From: Nemertoderma westbladi | Lineage: Eukaryota > Xenacoelomorpha > Nemertodermatida > Nemertodermatidae | Assembly (NCBI GenBank): GCA_032718475.1 | Contig: JAUCBJ010008878.1 | Location: 1 to 64,000 of the forward strand | Reading direction: 5' to 3' | DNA: 64,000 bases | The notes under the pieces: generated by a model | Databases searched by the model: none | What the model was told of the DNA's origin: nothing | Seen by the model: only the letters and a program-made list of their open reading frames with translations | Shown here: positions 30,816 to 41,118 of the stretch, one piece after another | Layout: every line of letters starts with the position of its first letter | Numbering within the stretch: position 1 is the first letter of the stretch | Made by a program: the position numbers and the translations under genes

Positions 30816-31789
30816 GCTTGGAAACTGTAGGCCTAGGCATCCCATTCGTGTTAGAGATCTTGTCAGATATGTTTTAACATAGGGGAAACGTGTTTTATAG
30901 TAAGTAAGGGGGTATCTGAATGATACACACCCACAAGTTGGAGATCACTAAAGCATGTGTAACTGAAATAGGGTTAAGTATGGATATTTTATAATGCCAT
31001 ACTGGTACAATCAAGCAGTATACACCAAAGCATATTGTTTACATTTTGTACTACCTGTAAACTAAACCATTTAATATTGATAATTATATTTAATACATTG
31101 TAAGCGGATTCAATTCCCTTCATTCTCCACCTTAAAATGGGACCAGTGGCATTTTACCAATATAGTTGGCAATGCGAGATTACCAATAAATAATCTCGCC
31201 TCATAACCAACTCGGGGGGGGGGGGGGGGGGGCGACACACGCCCTAAGCCACAGAGAGAGGTGAGAGGTCAAACCACCTCAGAGGGAAAACCCAGCTAGC
31301 GAGGCTAGCATCAGGGAGTAACACCTACAGGGAGTGCCGAAGTGACAATTAGTATATAAGCCAATAGCGGGCAGGGGAGCACGTGGGGAAGGATAGAAGG
31401 GCATCCATTGTGTATCAAAGGCCACAGTAATGTAGAGGTGAAACCAATATGTATCAATCATATAGTTACCCTGATTACTGATTTACGGGTCAGTTTATTA
31501 TTATACAGTTGCAAACCGGCATAGTTTTGACCGTCATTTTATAGTCTTTGTAACTTATACTACAATTACTGTACTGTTGCTGTGATCATTTTATATTACA
31601 ATCTATATTGTTCATTAATCCGACTGTGCTATTATCACTGAGATTAATACTGAGAAACCAAAACTCTGTTATTTTTCCCGACGGCCTTTGGCCAAAGATA
31701 CCAGCCCAGCAGACCAGCAATTAAGTGACGCGTACAGCCTTACCCGGTCGGGATCATAGAACTCAATCCCGTCACATACATTGTCAAGC
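30816..31789. other. non-coding stretch with a G19 run
   Basis: No gene. A run of nineteen G lies at 31214-31232; AT-rich sequence precedes it, with a CATTTAATATTGATAATTAT motif that recurs at 31855. Confidence 0.5.
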
Positions 31790-31962
31790 ATATTAAGTAA
31801 AAAATCCTTACCGGTAGGTATGAATGGACCAAAACAATATGAAATATTGTAAACATTTAATATTGATAATTATTTTTAATAAATTGTCAAGCAAGTTAAG
31901 TAAAAAATCCTTACCGGTAGGTATGAATGGACCAAAACAATATGAAATATTGTAAACATTGT
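31790..31962. repeat. two tandem copies of a ~93-bp unit
   Basis: ATTGTCAAGCA..TTAAG then TAAAAAATCCTTACCGGTAG, GTATGAATGGACC and AAAACAATATGAAATATTGT are repeated at 31790 and 31883, nearly unchanged, so this is a young duplication. Confidence 0.85.
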
Positions 31963-31983
31963 AAATATTATTGGTTCTTCAAT

Positions 31984-33563
31984 AGGGTTGGTGACTCAAA
32001 ACAAAAATGTTTCTATAAATACTGTACGTTCATAAAATGTAAAAAGGTGTGCTGATCACGAATCTAAAAACCGTTTTTAATTTCATCGAGTTCCGGTTGA
32101 GATTGAGGGGTTTATACACAAGCGCGGGAAAATCTTAGTTTAAACGCTTTGATTTACTGTACCACTTACTGTTCCACTTTGTCGCTAGGCAACGCTAACA
32201 ACATTCACTAGCTAACAGCATACAGTTTACGATTGTTTGATGTAGGCTAATTTTAGTTATAAAGATTAAGATATTTATATTATTAGTTTGACACAACAAT
32301 GTAATGTTTATTGTTTAAGATTATTTTTATTTGTTTGTAGCGACACTGTAGGGGTTGTCCTACCAAGTATTATAGGCCTACTGTATTTACGAATGTGATT
32401 TAAGGCTACAAGTTTTGGACTTTGCTTTTAAATATTTTAGATATTTTTAATATCTTATGCTTTTAAACCATCCGCAGTTTTTATAAACCTGAAATTTCAC
32501 ATCGGATTTAAACGCATTTATGACAACATAACATAGTGTATTGCGATTATGTTCTAGAACACGATGTATAGCTATTCACATACAGTATGTTTGTTTATTT
32601 ATAGCCACATATTAGCTATATCAAACCCACACACAACCAACGAATGCGGACATATTTAAAAATATTGAAACACCATGAGCACGTAATGAGAGTAAAAATA
32701 CATAGGAAATTGAACGAGAATAATGGTCAAAATTTATTGAACTCACCTGTATTCGCACACAGCAACACAACATTGAAAAGGAACTTGAAAAAATAGTTTA
32801 CCTGAATTTATTCTACGTGAGTTCATGCAATTGGGAACAAAACAATAAGAACAGTGAGATTTGGCCATGTTTGTGTTGCTCTCAGTGTGCGAAACTGCAA
32901 ACACAGTTGATTGATAAAGTTGATAGATAAAGTTGGACCTTATATTTTCTTTCAATTTCCTATTTAATTTTCCTCTTTAATTTTTATATTGGGTTTAATA
33001 TAGCAAATATTATGTTGCTACAAACAAAGATAGGTATAGCTATCCATCACCACCGTGTTCTAGAACATAATCGCAATACTCTGTGATATTATTATTAATG
33101 CGTTTAAATCCAATGTGAAATTTCAGAAATGGTTTATTAGCATTTTTACAGATAGAATAAGGTCCAAGAATAATACTACAGTAGGTAGGACAACCCCTAC
33201 ACAACAGTGCCGCTACAAACGAATAAAAATAATATTAAACAATGAACATTATATTGTTGTGTTAAACTAATAATATAAATATCTTAATCTTTATAACTAA
33301 AATTAGCCTACATCAAACAATAGTAAACTGTATGCTGTTTAGCTAGTGAATGTTGTTAGCGTTGTCTAGCGACAAAGTGGAACAGTAAGTGGTACAGTAA
33401 ATCAGAGCGTTTAAACTACGATTTTCCCGCGCTGGTGTATAGACCCCTCAATCTCAGCATCAACAGGATGAAATTAAAAACGGTTTTCAGATTCGTGATC
33501 CGCACAACTTTTTACATTTTACAAACGTGTTTATAGATTTTTTTTTTTTGAGTCACCAACCCT
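31984..33563 (-). mobile_element. fold-back DNA transposon with long inverted arms and a THAP-like exon
   Basis: Ends AGGGTTGGTGACTC and GAGTCACCAACCCT are inverted. Inverted similarity continues inward for about 550 bases on each side: for example TGTCGCTAGGCAACGCTAAC at 32180 matches GTTAGCGTTGTCTAGCGACA at 33355, and TTCTAGAACACG at 32552 matches CGTGTTCTAGAACA near 33053. The central ~450 bases carry a minus-strand THAP-like exon. No target-site duplication is visible. Type (P-, Kolobok- or hAT-like) is unresolved; THAP domains occur in the transposases of P and Kolobok elements. Confidence 0.75.
32802..32868 (-). CDS. THAP-type zinc finger N-terminal exon (fragment)
   Basis: ATG at 32868 starts MAKSHCSYCFVPNCMNSRR, with the C-x4-C start of a THAP finger; a consensus GTAAAC donor follows at 32801. 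Read through the donor, the frame continues GKLFFQVPF, the expected F-x-x-x-P block of THAP domains, and stops at 32743. The remaining Cys and His of the finger are not visible, so the gene is truncated or its later exons are lost. Confidence 0.5.
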
Positions 33564-33646
33564 ACTGTCCACTTCAATAAACCATTTAAATTTCCCGCAT
33601 CGTTTCCCATAATCGTATATATATATATAGGCCATATATAGTTTTA

Positions 33647-34297
33647 GGCCCCCCTCACACGGAGCAACTTGTTTCTGCAACTTGTTGCTGGACCCCCTCA
33701 CACACAGAAACTGGTTGCTGCAACTTGTTTCCGAAACTTGTTTCTGTGTGTGAGGACTCCAGCAAAAAGTTTCTGCAACTTGTTTCCGCAACTTATTTCT
33801 GTGTGTGAGGGAGTCCAGCAACAAGTTGCTGGAAGTTATATTCCCAGCAACTTTTTGAAAAACTTTTATTACATTTCATTTTGATACTAGCTAATATTAG
33901 ATAATTTGAGTGATGTGATATTATATACAAATGACTGGACATGTTAGCTATTTATTTGGAAATAATTGTTATTTTCTTCAGCAACAAGTTTCTGTGTGTG
34001 AGGGGGTCCAGCAACAAGTTTCTGTGTGTGAGGGGGTCCAGCAACAAGTTTCTGTGTGTGAGGGGGTCCAGCAACAAGTTTCTGTGTGTGAGGGGGTCCA
34101 GCAACAAGTTTCTGTGTGTGAGGGGGTCCAGCAACAAGTTTCTGTGTGTGAGGGGGTCCAGCAACAAGTTGCAGAAACAAGTTTCGGAAACAAGTTGCTA
34201 AAACAAGTTGCAGCAACAAGTTTCTGTGTGTGAGGGGGTCCAGCAACAAGTTTCAGAAACAAGTTGCAGAAACAAGTTGCTCCGTGTGAGGGGGGCC
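33647..34297. mobile_element. 651-bp MITE with TTA target-site duplication (Harbinger-type)
   Basis: Terminal inverted repeats start GGCCCCCCTCACACGGAGCA and end with the reverse complement. TTA flanks both sides (33644-33646 and 34298-34300), the PIF/Harbinger signature. The arms are built of GCAACAAGTTTCTG and GTGTGTGAGGGGGTCC modules, amplified on the right into a 30-bp minisatellite. No transposase is encoded; open frames inside are by-products of the repeat. Confidence 0.85.
33981..34170. repeat. 30-bp minisatellite inside the MITE
   Basis: Six full identical units GCAACAAGTTTCTGTGTGTG + AGGGGGTCCA, then a partial unit; another diverged unit occurs at 34215-34245. Because 30 is a multiple of three, all frames stay open on both strands, which creates spurious ORFs. 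Confidence 0.95.
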
Positions 34298-34300
34298 TTA

Positions 34301-35634
34301 ATGTTATGTTAATATATTTACTAGTCAGCATACAACATCTGCAACAGACCAACTTGAAAATTTTTTATACATGTTGAAAATGAATCGAATTCAGTAGCTA
34401 GTTATGGTATTATTTGGTGTAAACGCAATTAATGTTATTGTACTGTAGAATAACTTTTAACCAAACACTTAAACCGTTTAACAAGTGTGTACTTGATGGT
34501 GAAGAAAGATTTAAGGCATTAAAATGCTTTAATGTTAGATCTAAGACGAGTATTCCACACTATAGTTATGTAATTTTGACGGTAAAGTTCTGTCTAAGGC
34601 TACAAAATTGCCAGGTAATTTCCCTTGACGACAATGTGAAGGTCCTTTGAGTAATTGTATTCCAGAACTTTACTGAACAAATGTTCACTACTCTCATATG
34701 GAACTCATTTTCATGAATGTTGCTGATACATTTGCAATCGGTAGTATTTCCATTAAATTGAAAAATATCTCTTTAAGAAATAACCCAACACACAAGAAAT
34801 ACCCCACCCAACACACAAGAAATAACCCAACACACTAGAAATAATCACCAATATCCACCAATTATGATGCATGTGATCCACCAATAACTTCCATTGATTC
34901 AATGCGAAAATAACATTTTGGGAAAATGGGGGTAAATGACTGAGATTACAGTATATCAGTCAGATATTATAATAGAATTATCGTTATTGTTATTATAATT
35001 GTTTATTGTTAATTTTATTGTTAATAAAAACCTTCAGCGAATAAAACTATAATAATCACTTCTGCCTTATCCTTCAACAAATTAACCTAATGTAATAACC
35101 TCGGCCTGCGGGATCGGTAATATACAGGTTAATTTGCTTCTGGAACGGCATCAGTGATTATTCAGTTTTATTCGCTTCAGGTTATTATTTCCGTATATCA
35201 ACTCCAGAACATTGCAATATTGTATGTATATTGATAGCCTGAAGGACTATATTAATCGCACGAAAGACAGTAGCATATCCTATATATCTTCTCTTTGTTT
35301 ATGGGTGCCGACCTTCACTTTCTCCTTTATTTACATTGATTCATCATGGTTATCTACACCTCAATAATGATATATTGTTAGTTATATTTCCTGGTATTCT
35401 TGGAAAACAGTCGAGAAGGAAATAGAATTACCCTCTGGGCATTTATCATCATAGCTGAAACTCACACCCAAGCGATTGAATTAAACCGTGCTAAGCACGA
35501 TGAAATGGAGCTCTGACAATTCATTCCCGAGCGGCGGACAGAGGAAATGTAAATGTCTTAGAATTTATAATTAACATTTTTAACATTCACCAGCCACAAA
35601 TAATTGCTGCAGGAACTCGAGCAGAGCTCCAGTG
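34301..35634. other. non-coding stretch
   Basis: No supported gene. A duplicated ACACACAAGAAATA(A/C)CCC(A)AC motif occurs at 34788-34850. An inverted similarity between 35035-35110 (AGCGAATAAAACTATAATAATCA) and 35140-35185 (TGATTATTCAGTTTTATTCGCT) marks a small palindrome. Confidence 0.5.
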
Positions 35635-36536
35635 CAGGGCTCCCACCAGTGCTGAACAAAATAAAAACGCAGAGGGTTCAAAATAACGCAGCGTATTTTA
35701 GTATTTTAAGAGAGAGGGGGGTGGATGGGAGGGGGGATCGGGCCCCGTATTTTGAAAATGTTAAAATTTTTTATGATGATATCCTGTGCCGAATTTAATG
35801 GAGATTTAAAATCTACAAGCATTTTTCAAATGTTTAAGGCCATTTCATCAGAATGGCTCCCAAAGTAAAGAAGATACTGTATGAATAAAATTGCTAAAAG
35901 TTATTGTCGAAACATGAAAGATCCTATTATCTGTATTTTTCCTTCATCGTTAAACCCATTTTTCTCAGAATCTATTTCTATTTCTTAAACAATTCTGACT
36001 GAAAACACAAAACGGCGCTTTTGAGCACTCTTGTTTATAAAATGGCCGAAGCTCAATTTCAGCCAACATTGCTTTATGGCACTGGATATACATACATAAT
36101 AATAATGATTTGAACCGATTCATAAAAAAAATGACACTGAATAAAACACAGATTGAAAAATTGTTCGATAAGGTGCAGTATTTTGTATTGCCTTTGGGAC
36201 AAAAAATAATTACAAACGTTTGGAGTCGCTAAATTAAATTTTAGTTACTCCTCTTCACTTAAGCACCAATAAAAGCTAAATATTATATTATTCAGCAAAT
36301 GCATTGGTATATGTGGAGGGTTGGGGTGGGGTACACATGCAACTTATACAATAATTTATTATACCGCCACAGCTATAATTTCAGTTACAACTTACAAGGT
36401 TTATAAATTTCATGTCTATTAAATGGAAAATCTTAAAATAACGCAATTTTCATGGTTTTTGCTCAATAATAGTTGAATAACGCAAAATTTTGGAAATAGC
36501 GCGACGCGTTAAAATAACGCAGTGGTGGGAGCCCAG
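35635..36536. mobile_element. hAT-like non-autonomous element
   Basis: Begins CAGGGCTCCCACCAGTG and ends CAGTGGTGGGAGCCCAG, terminal inverted repeats of the CAGGG type typical for hAT elements. Flanking octamers are CTCCAGTG on the left and CTCCATAA on the right, a partly conserved 8-bp duplication. AAATAACGCA motifs occur subterminally on both sides, as expected for transposase-binding repeats. No transposase frame. Confidence 0.7.
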
Positions 36537-36909
36537 CTCCATAAAATTTCATTCACAATCATAATCCAGCACTACAGTAGCTTCGGTCTTGATAAAAACC
36601 TGACAAATCGTGCAAAACACAACACACTCGGACAGAATAATTGAATCAATTAAAATTAGTGATAAAAGTGCTTCTTTCCGAAACTTATTTTCTCATTGAA
36701 GAACATTCATAACTTCTAATTCAAAAATATCTTCTGGCTCTAGCCGATAAATAATACGTTGAAAATAACTCTAGGCCTCCTATCCTGACTATATTTTTAT
36801 CATTGCAAACACCAATTTCACATTTATAGTTCTTTCAGCTTGCACAATCAGTGGATTAATCAAATCAATAACTAGAACGCCATCAAGATGGCTTTAAACG
36901 AACCTGTAG
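36537..36909. other. non-coding stretch
   Basis: Unique AT-rich sequence between the hAT-like element and the fold-back array; nothing recognised. Confidence 0.5.
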
Positions 36910-37454
36910 TTGGTATCTTTCAGCATCTCCAACATCTCTACGAGATCAAACCACAGTAAGTAAAATAGAGGATGGTCTAACACATCTCTACGAGATCAAA
37001 CCACAGTAAGTAAAATAGAGGATGGTCTAACACATCTCTACGAGATCAAACCACAGTGAGTAAAATAGAGGATGGTCTAACACATCTCTACGAGATCAAA
37101 CCACAGTGAGTAAAATAGAGGATGGTCTAACACATCTCTACGAGATCAAACCACAGTGAGTAAAATAGAGGATGGTCTAACACATCTCTACGAGATCAAA
37201 CCACAGTGAGTAAAATAGAGGATGGTCTAACATCTCTACGAGATCAAACCACAGTAAGTAAAATAGAGGATGGTCTAACACATCTCTACGAGATCAAACC
37301 ACAGTGAGTAAAATAGAGGATGGTCTAACACATCTCTACGAGATCAAACCACAGTGAGTAAAATAGAGGATGGTCTAACACTGTTAGACCATCCTCTATT
37401 TTATGCACTGTGGTTTGATCTCGTAGAGATGTTGGAGATGCTGAAAGATACCAA
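36910..37454. repeat. fold-back array: nine antisense 50-bp copies facing one sense copy of an ARM-TIR gene segment
   Basis: Unit (50 bp): ACATCTCTACGAGATCAAAC, then CACAGT(A/G)AGTAAAATAG and AGGATGGTCTAAC. Copies start at 36931, 36981, 37031, 37081, 37131, 37181, 37231 (2-bp deletion), 37279 and 37329. At 37381 the sequence turns round: the reverse complement of the unit runs from 37384 into the ARM-TIR relic. The first copy at the left has an extra 21 bases (36910-36930) that also match the right arm to 37454, so the left arm ends where the right arm ends. The outer arms are perfect or nearly so over about 45 bases. Confidence 0.93.
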
Positions 37455-37765
37455 CGACTTATTCGGTATGGGATTAGATAGGTCCAGGGAGGTTGAAATC
37501 ACTTCAGGGAAATCCACTTCTAATAAACTTTTAACAGGTTCTGAATTGAGCTCAGCTTGGCTTCAAGAAGCGAGAAATTTAGGAACGTTTTGGTGAATCA
37601 GTCTGTTATCTAGCGTTGTTTGGAAGACCTAAATGCAATCGATGCAAGTTTATACTCTTTGAAGACAGTCAGAGATGTTATGGCTGGAAATATATTTCTA
37701 CTGTAATTGGATGTTTGGTAAAAAAAGATAAGTCGTGCAAGATAAATATGCAACGAGGGTGATAT
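37384..37765 (+). pseudogene. third ARM-TIR family member, N-terminal relic
   Basis: Encodes DHPLFYALWFDLVEMLEMLK and NDLFGMGLDRSR, matching the NQPIFHLLWKDLIELLE and NLLDMGLDKSR region of the intact genes. After a stop at 37594 it continues in another frame with EDLNAIDASLYSLKTVRDVM and AGNIFL, then a 3-base insertion giving a stop, then CLVKK. Similarity ends near 37765; no linker, TIR or SAM part is present. By-eye DNA identity to gene 1 over the first 73 aligned bases is about two-thirds (50 of 73), higher further on, so this belonged to a more diverged subfamily member. Confidence 0.85.
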
Positions 37766-39232
37766 TGTTCGAGTATACGAGTGTTCGAAAAACCCTCCGA
37801 ATACAGACAATTTTAAATACAGGAATGAGTTATGACATTCTGCCGTTGTATCCGTTTTATTTTCAAGGTGGGTACTGCCAGACTGCATAAGACAAAAACA
37901 CTTAACTGAGTTTAAGTGGCCTCGTTTGGCTCTACAGCCATATGGATATGTATGAAAAGTATTAGAAAAAACGTATGAGAGTACAGTATGCTCTATCCAA
38001 TGATATTTAACACACCCCCTAGTAACTACAGCATACTAAAAGCGCATACAAAAAACCTTTGGGGGTTGATATCTCAGAATTTGGTTTTTGGAGTTACGTG
38101 CCTTAACCTTTCGAGGGCAGCTCTGTCTGCCGCTCAGGGGGCGAATTGACAGAAACGTAAAAGTAGCTGTAATAGAACCAATCAGACACATCTGAAAATT
38201 GGAGTAGTGACCTACGATCATTGCTTAAATAGAACGGGTAGAGACAATCTAACGAAGTAATAGACCAAATTTTAGTACTCGGATTACAACTTCCTCGGGT
38301 TAGCTGAGTTTCGTGCTGCGCGAAGCGAACGTGGATACTAACGTATTAAATCGAAGTGTATCAGCTTAGGGTACCATTATCTCAAACTCGGTGTCTGTCG
38401 GTCAATCTTTGGACGCTTATTTCTCAGCAATGGCTTGGTCAAATTTTTTGAAATTTTGTATGTGTGTAGTATACAAAAAGTTTAAAAAGTTTCGAGAATT
38501 TTGATGTAGCATATCAAGGATAACCAGTGACCATGCCATAACAAAAGTTACGTGACACAACACTAATTGTGATAAAACTTCGATAATGTTTTTAGTATTG
38601 TACGTTTCAGAGAATGACTGCTGGCGCTAGGCAGATAGTGGAACTCCAGACTACAATCGAGCGGAGGACGCTTTCGGAGGAGCGGGGTCGGTTTATGGAG
38701 GCCAGAATTATACATATTGTTCGGCCATCAAAAATATAAGAAATCTAAGGAGGGAGCTTTTGCTCAGGCTTCGAAAAAGTCTAAACTTAATTATAATACA
38801 ATGATATATTTAATGTAAGTATTTCATTCCATATAATAATTGTTATCGATTTAATTCTTTAGTGATTTAAATTTATGTAAACTAACAGGACGTCTAGCAG
38901 ACAGTTATTATGAAATTATGCCATGCGGGAGCCGGATTTCAAAATGCTCTTATCGGTAGATTTTTTAAATTAAAAGTATGCTTTTATTTCGTGTGTATAT
39001 ACTAAATTATGTTCGTTTGTGTGAGTTCAGTATGTTTTAGTGGCAAAATATTTTATATGTTTTCGTTTATGAACAAATTAGTATTTTATACTATACTATA
39101 CTAGCAACTAAGGAGCCAAGTAACAATAAAATAATATGTTCACAGTTAATTATAAAAAAAACATTTTTCAAGCACTCAACTCTACATTACGGAGGCCCGA
39201 TTTCCCAGGAACCTACTGTAATAGACATTCAC
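37766..39232. other. non-coding stretch
   Basis: No supported gene; unique sequence. Homology to ARM-TIR genes is not seen beyond 37765. Confidence 0.5.
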
Positions 39233-39535
39233 TGGCCCATGTGAAGAATACCAGACTTTCTGCCGTTATATTTCACGTCTCAGTTACCCCCATGTGAAGA
39301 ATACCAGGTATCCACAGGTTACAGAAGGGCTGCATCTAACCAAAACAATAAACAAAATAGTATATGTACAGGTTAAAGACAGAAATAAGCGCTATAAAAG
39401 GCCCATGTGAAGAATACCAGGTTTTAACCAACAATACAGGTTACAGAAGGACTGAATCTAACCAAAACAATAAACGAATTAGTATATGTACAGGTTATAA
39501 GACAGAAATAAGCGCTATAAAACACTTAATAAACA
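39233..39535. repeat. direct repeats of ~120 bp
   Basis: GCCCATGTGAAGAATACCAG occurs at about 39236, 39289 and 39401. ACAGGTTACAGAAGG..TG followed by ATCTAACCAAAACAATAAAC, then ATAGTATATGTACAGGTTA and AGACAGAAATAAGCGCTATA, is present twice. Parts (CAGGTTACAG, AACCAAAACAATAAA) recur at 44095-44160 and 44525-44620. Confidence 0.75.
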
Positions 39536-39880
39536 TATGTATTTAATAAAAAAATGAAAAATCTTCATATATAAAATTCCAATAAAATGTCGACCGAAAA
39601 GTGAAATCCTGGTATTCCCCCCTGAAACAAAAGCTATAAATAATGAGGTGTTGATGTTGAATATTGCAAAATAAGTAATAATGGTAATATAAACAGATTT
39701 TAACTTAAAGCCTATTCAATGCAATGCACCTAGTATAACTGGACAAGAGACATCATTGAAACCCTGTCACGCATGAAAAATTTCCGTGGTCAAAAATATT
39801 TTTTGCAATTTTAAAATATTATCACAAATAACTACTTCTTTTACAAAAAGAAAGTAACTATTTTTTGTCCGACTTTTTTT
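39536..39880. other. non-coding stretch
   Basis: AT-rich sequence, nothing recognised. Confidence 0.5.
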
Positions 39881-39985
39881 ATCTGCATTTTCGAGGAATA
39901 TATAGTAGAATGTGCATATTTTTCCCGAGGCGTAGCCGAGAAATAAATGCACATTCTACTATTTCGAGGAAATGCCGATTAAAAA
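39881..39985. repeat. palindromic MITE-like hairpin
   Basis: TAGTAGAATGTGCAT pairs with ATGCACATTCTACTA around a CCGAGGCGTAGCCGAG core. Outer arms TTTTCGAGGAA and TTTCGAGGAAATGC lie on either side. Compact, with a loop of about 30 bases. Confidence 0.6.
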
Positions 39986-40035
39986 ATAGACTGACAAAAA
40001 ATAGTACTTTGCAAAAATTCAAAACATCTGGAAAT

Positions 40036-40298
40036 TGGTTCCCCCAAGCTTGACACTAGAACAAAGCCGCCTCAGCTTTGCAGGAGATTGCTTTCGCCGT
40101 AAGGACCAGCCAGTGCATAATCTTGAGCTTTGGCAGCCTCATGGAGTTAATAAGCATGGTGGACAGCCCATGACTTTCTTGTGACGCATCTTAAAGGACA
40201 CTGGCCTTGAAAATGCAAATGATCTAGCAAATGTCATGGGTGATAGGGAGTTGTGGCGGCGCAATTTTGTCGACAAGCCGGCACAGAATTTTTAATAT
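40036..40298 (+). mobile_element. 3' end fragment of the RTE-like LINE
   Basis: Starts TTGGTTCCCCCAAGCTTGAC, matching the LINE at 17285. It runs past the point where the 13.8-17.4 kb copy is cut, encoding LWRRNFVDKPAQNF and a stop near 40293. It therefore shows the true C-terminus of the LINE polyprotein; a (TA)n-like tail follows. Contains frameshifts. Confidence 0.8.
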
Positions 40299-41118
40299 AT
40301 ATGTAATATATATATATAATGCAGCTGCAATGCAGCATGTCGATTGTAGTAGTAGTAGTATTAGTAGTAGTGACAAAAGTTAACTAAACCCAAATAAATA
40401 AATATAAATGACAAGTTAACTAATTATTTCAACTAATTTTGAGGTGCTTAGTTAAATAATAGTTGAAAACTCTTAACTATATATATACCAACATTTTGAA
40501 TATTTCAGGTAACCATAGCAACGGTTGCTATTTCCCTTTCGCAACACCTCACAAACTATATTGAATATGACTTTTCATATGATTAGCAATATGTTAATTT
40601 AGCATTAACAATTGGTGTTATTACTTGTTATTGTTTAGAGAGCATTCAGTCGATATTCTCGACGAGATGGTTCAGAACAGTCAAAGGACTAGGGAACGGA
40701 CATAGAAAACCCGTCAATTCAGCATTCGGAATTTAGTTAGATTTTAGTTGAAAGTCAACTATTTTTTTTAAAAATCCCGTTAACTAGGTAAATTCGCAGT
40801 GACAAGTTAAATAAAACCACTTTAACTAAATAACATCAAATGACAACTGAACAGCATTGAGTAGAGTAATCAGTGATTCATACTAAGTGGTGTTGAAGTG
40901 GTTTGGTGTCTTGGAACTAGTGATCGTAAATAAGGATGAAATACACTTTTCCGGAAATTTTCGGAAACTTCTTTGAAAAAACATATCTCTGGAAAACTCA
41001 CGTCCCTAGTAAATAATCACTTATTTTTCACACTAAAAGTAAAAAGTCCAATAATAACAAAGATATATATAGTAAAAAATAGTTCAAAACAAATACAACA
41101 ATATTGTTGCCGGTAAAT
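40299..41118. other. non-coding stretch
   Basis: A (TAG)n microsatellite lies at 40348-40375. Between 40375 and 40860 the words AGTTAACTA and TAGTTAA occur repeatedly in both orientations (GACAAGTTAACTA, GTGACAAGTTAA), suggesting a decayed inverted-repeat element. No gene. Confidence 0.5.

Noticed and set aside
33531-34352. Several long frames on both strands rich in QQVSVCEGV or CCWTPSHTET
   Set aside because: Products of a 30-bp repeat whose length is divisible by three; no start context or domain.
36910-37383. CRISPR-like array of 50-bp repeats
   Set aside because: Units are directly adjacent with no spacers, and the host is clearly eukaryotic; it is a tandem duplication of a gene segment.
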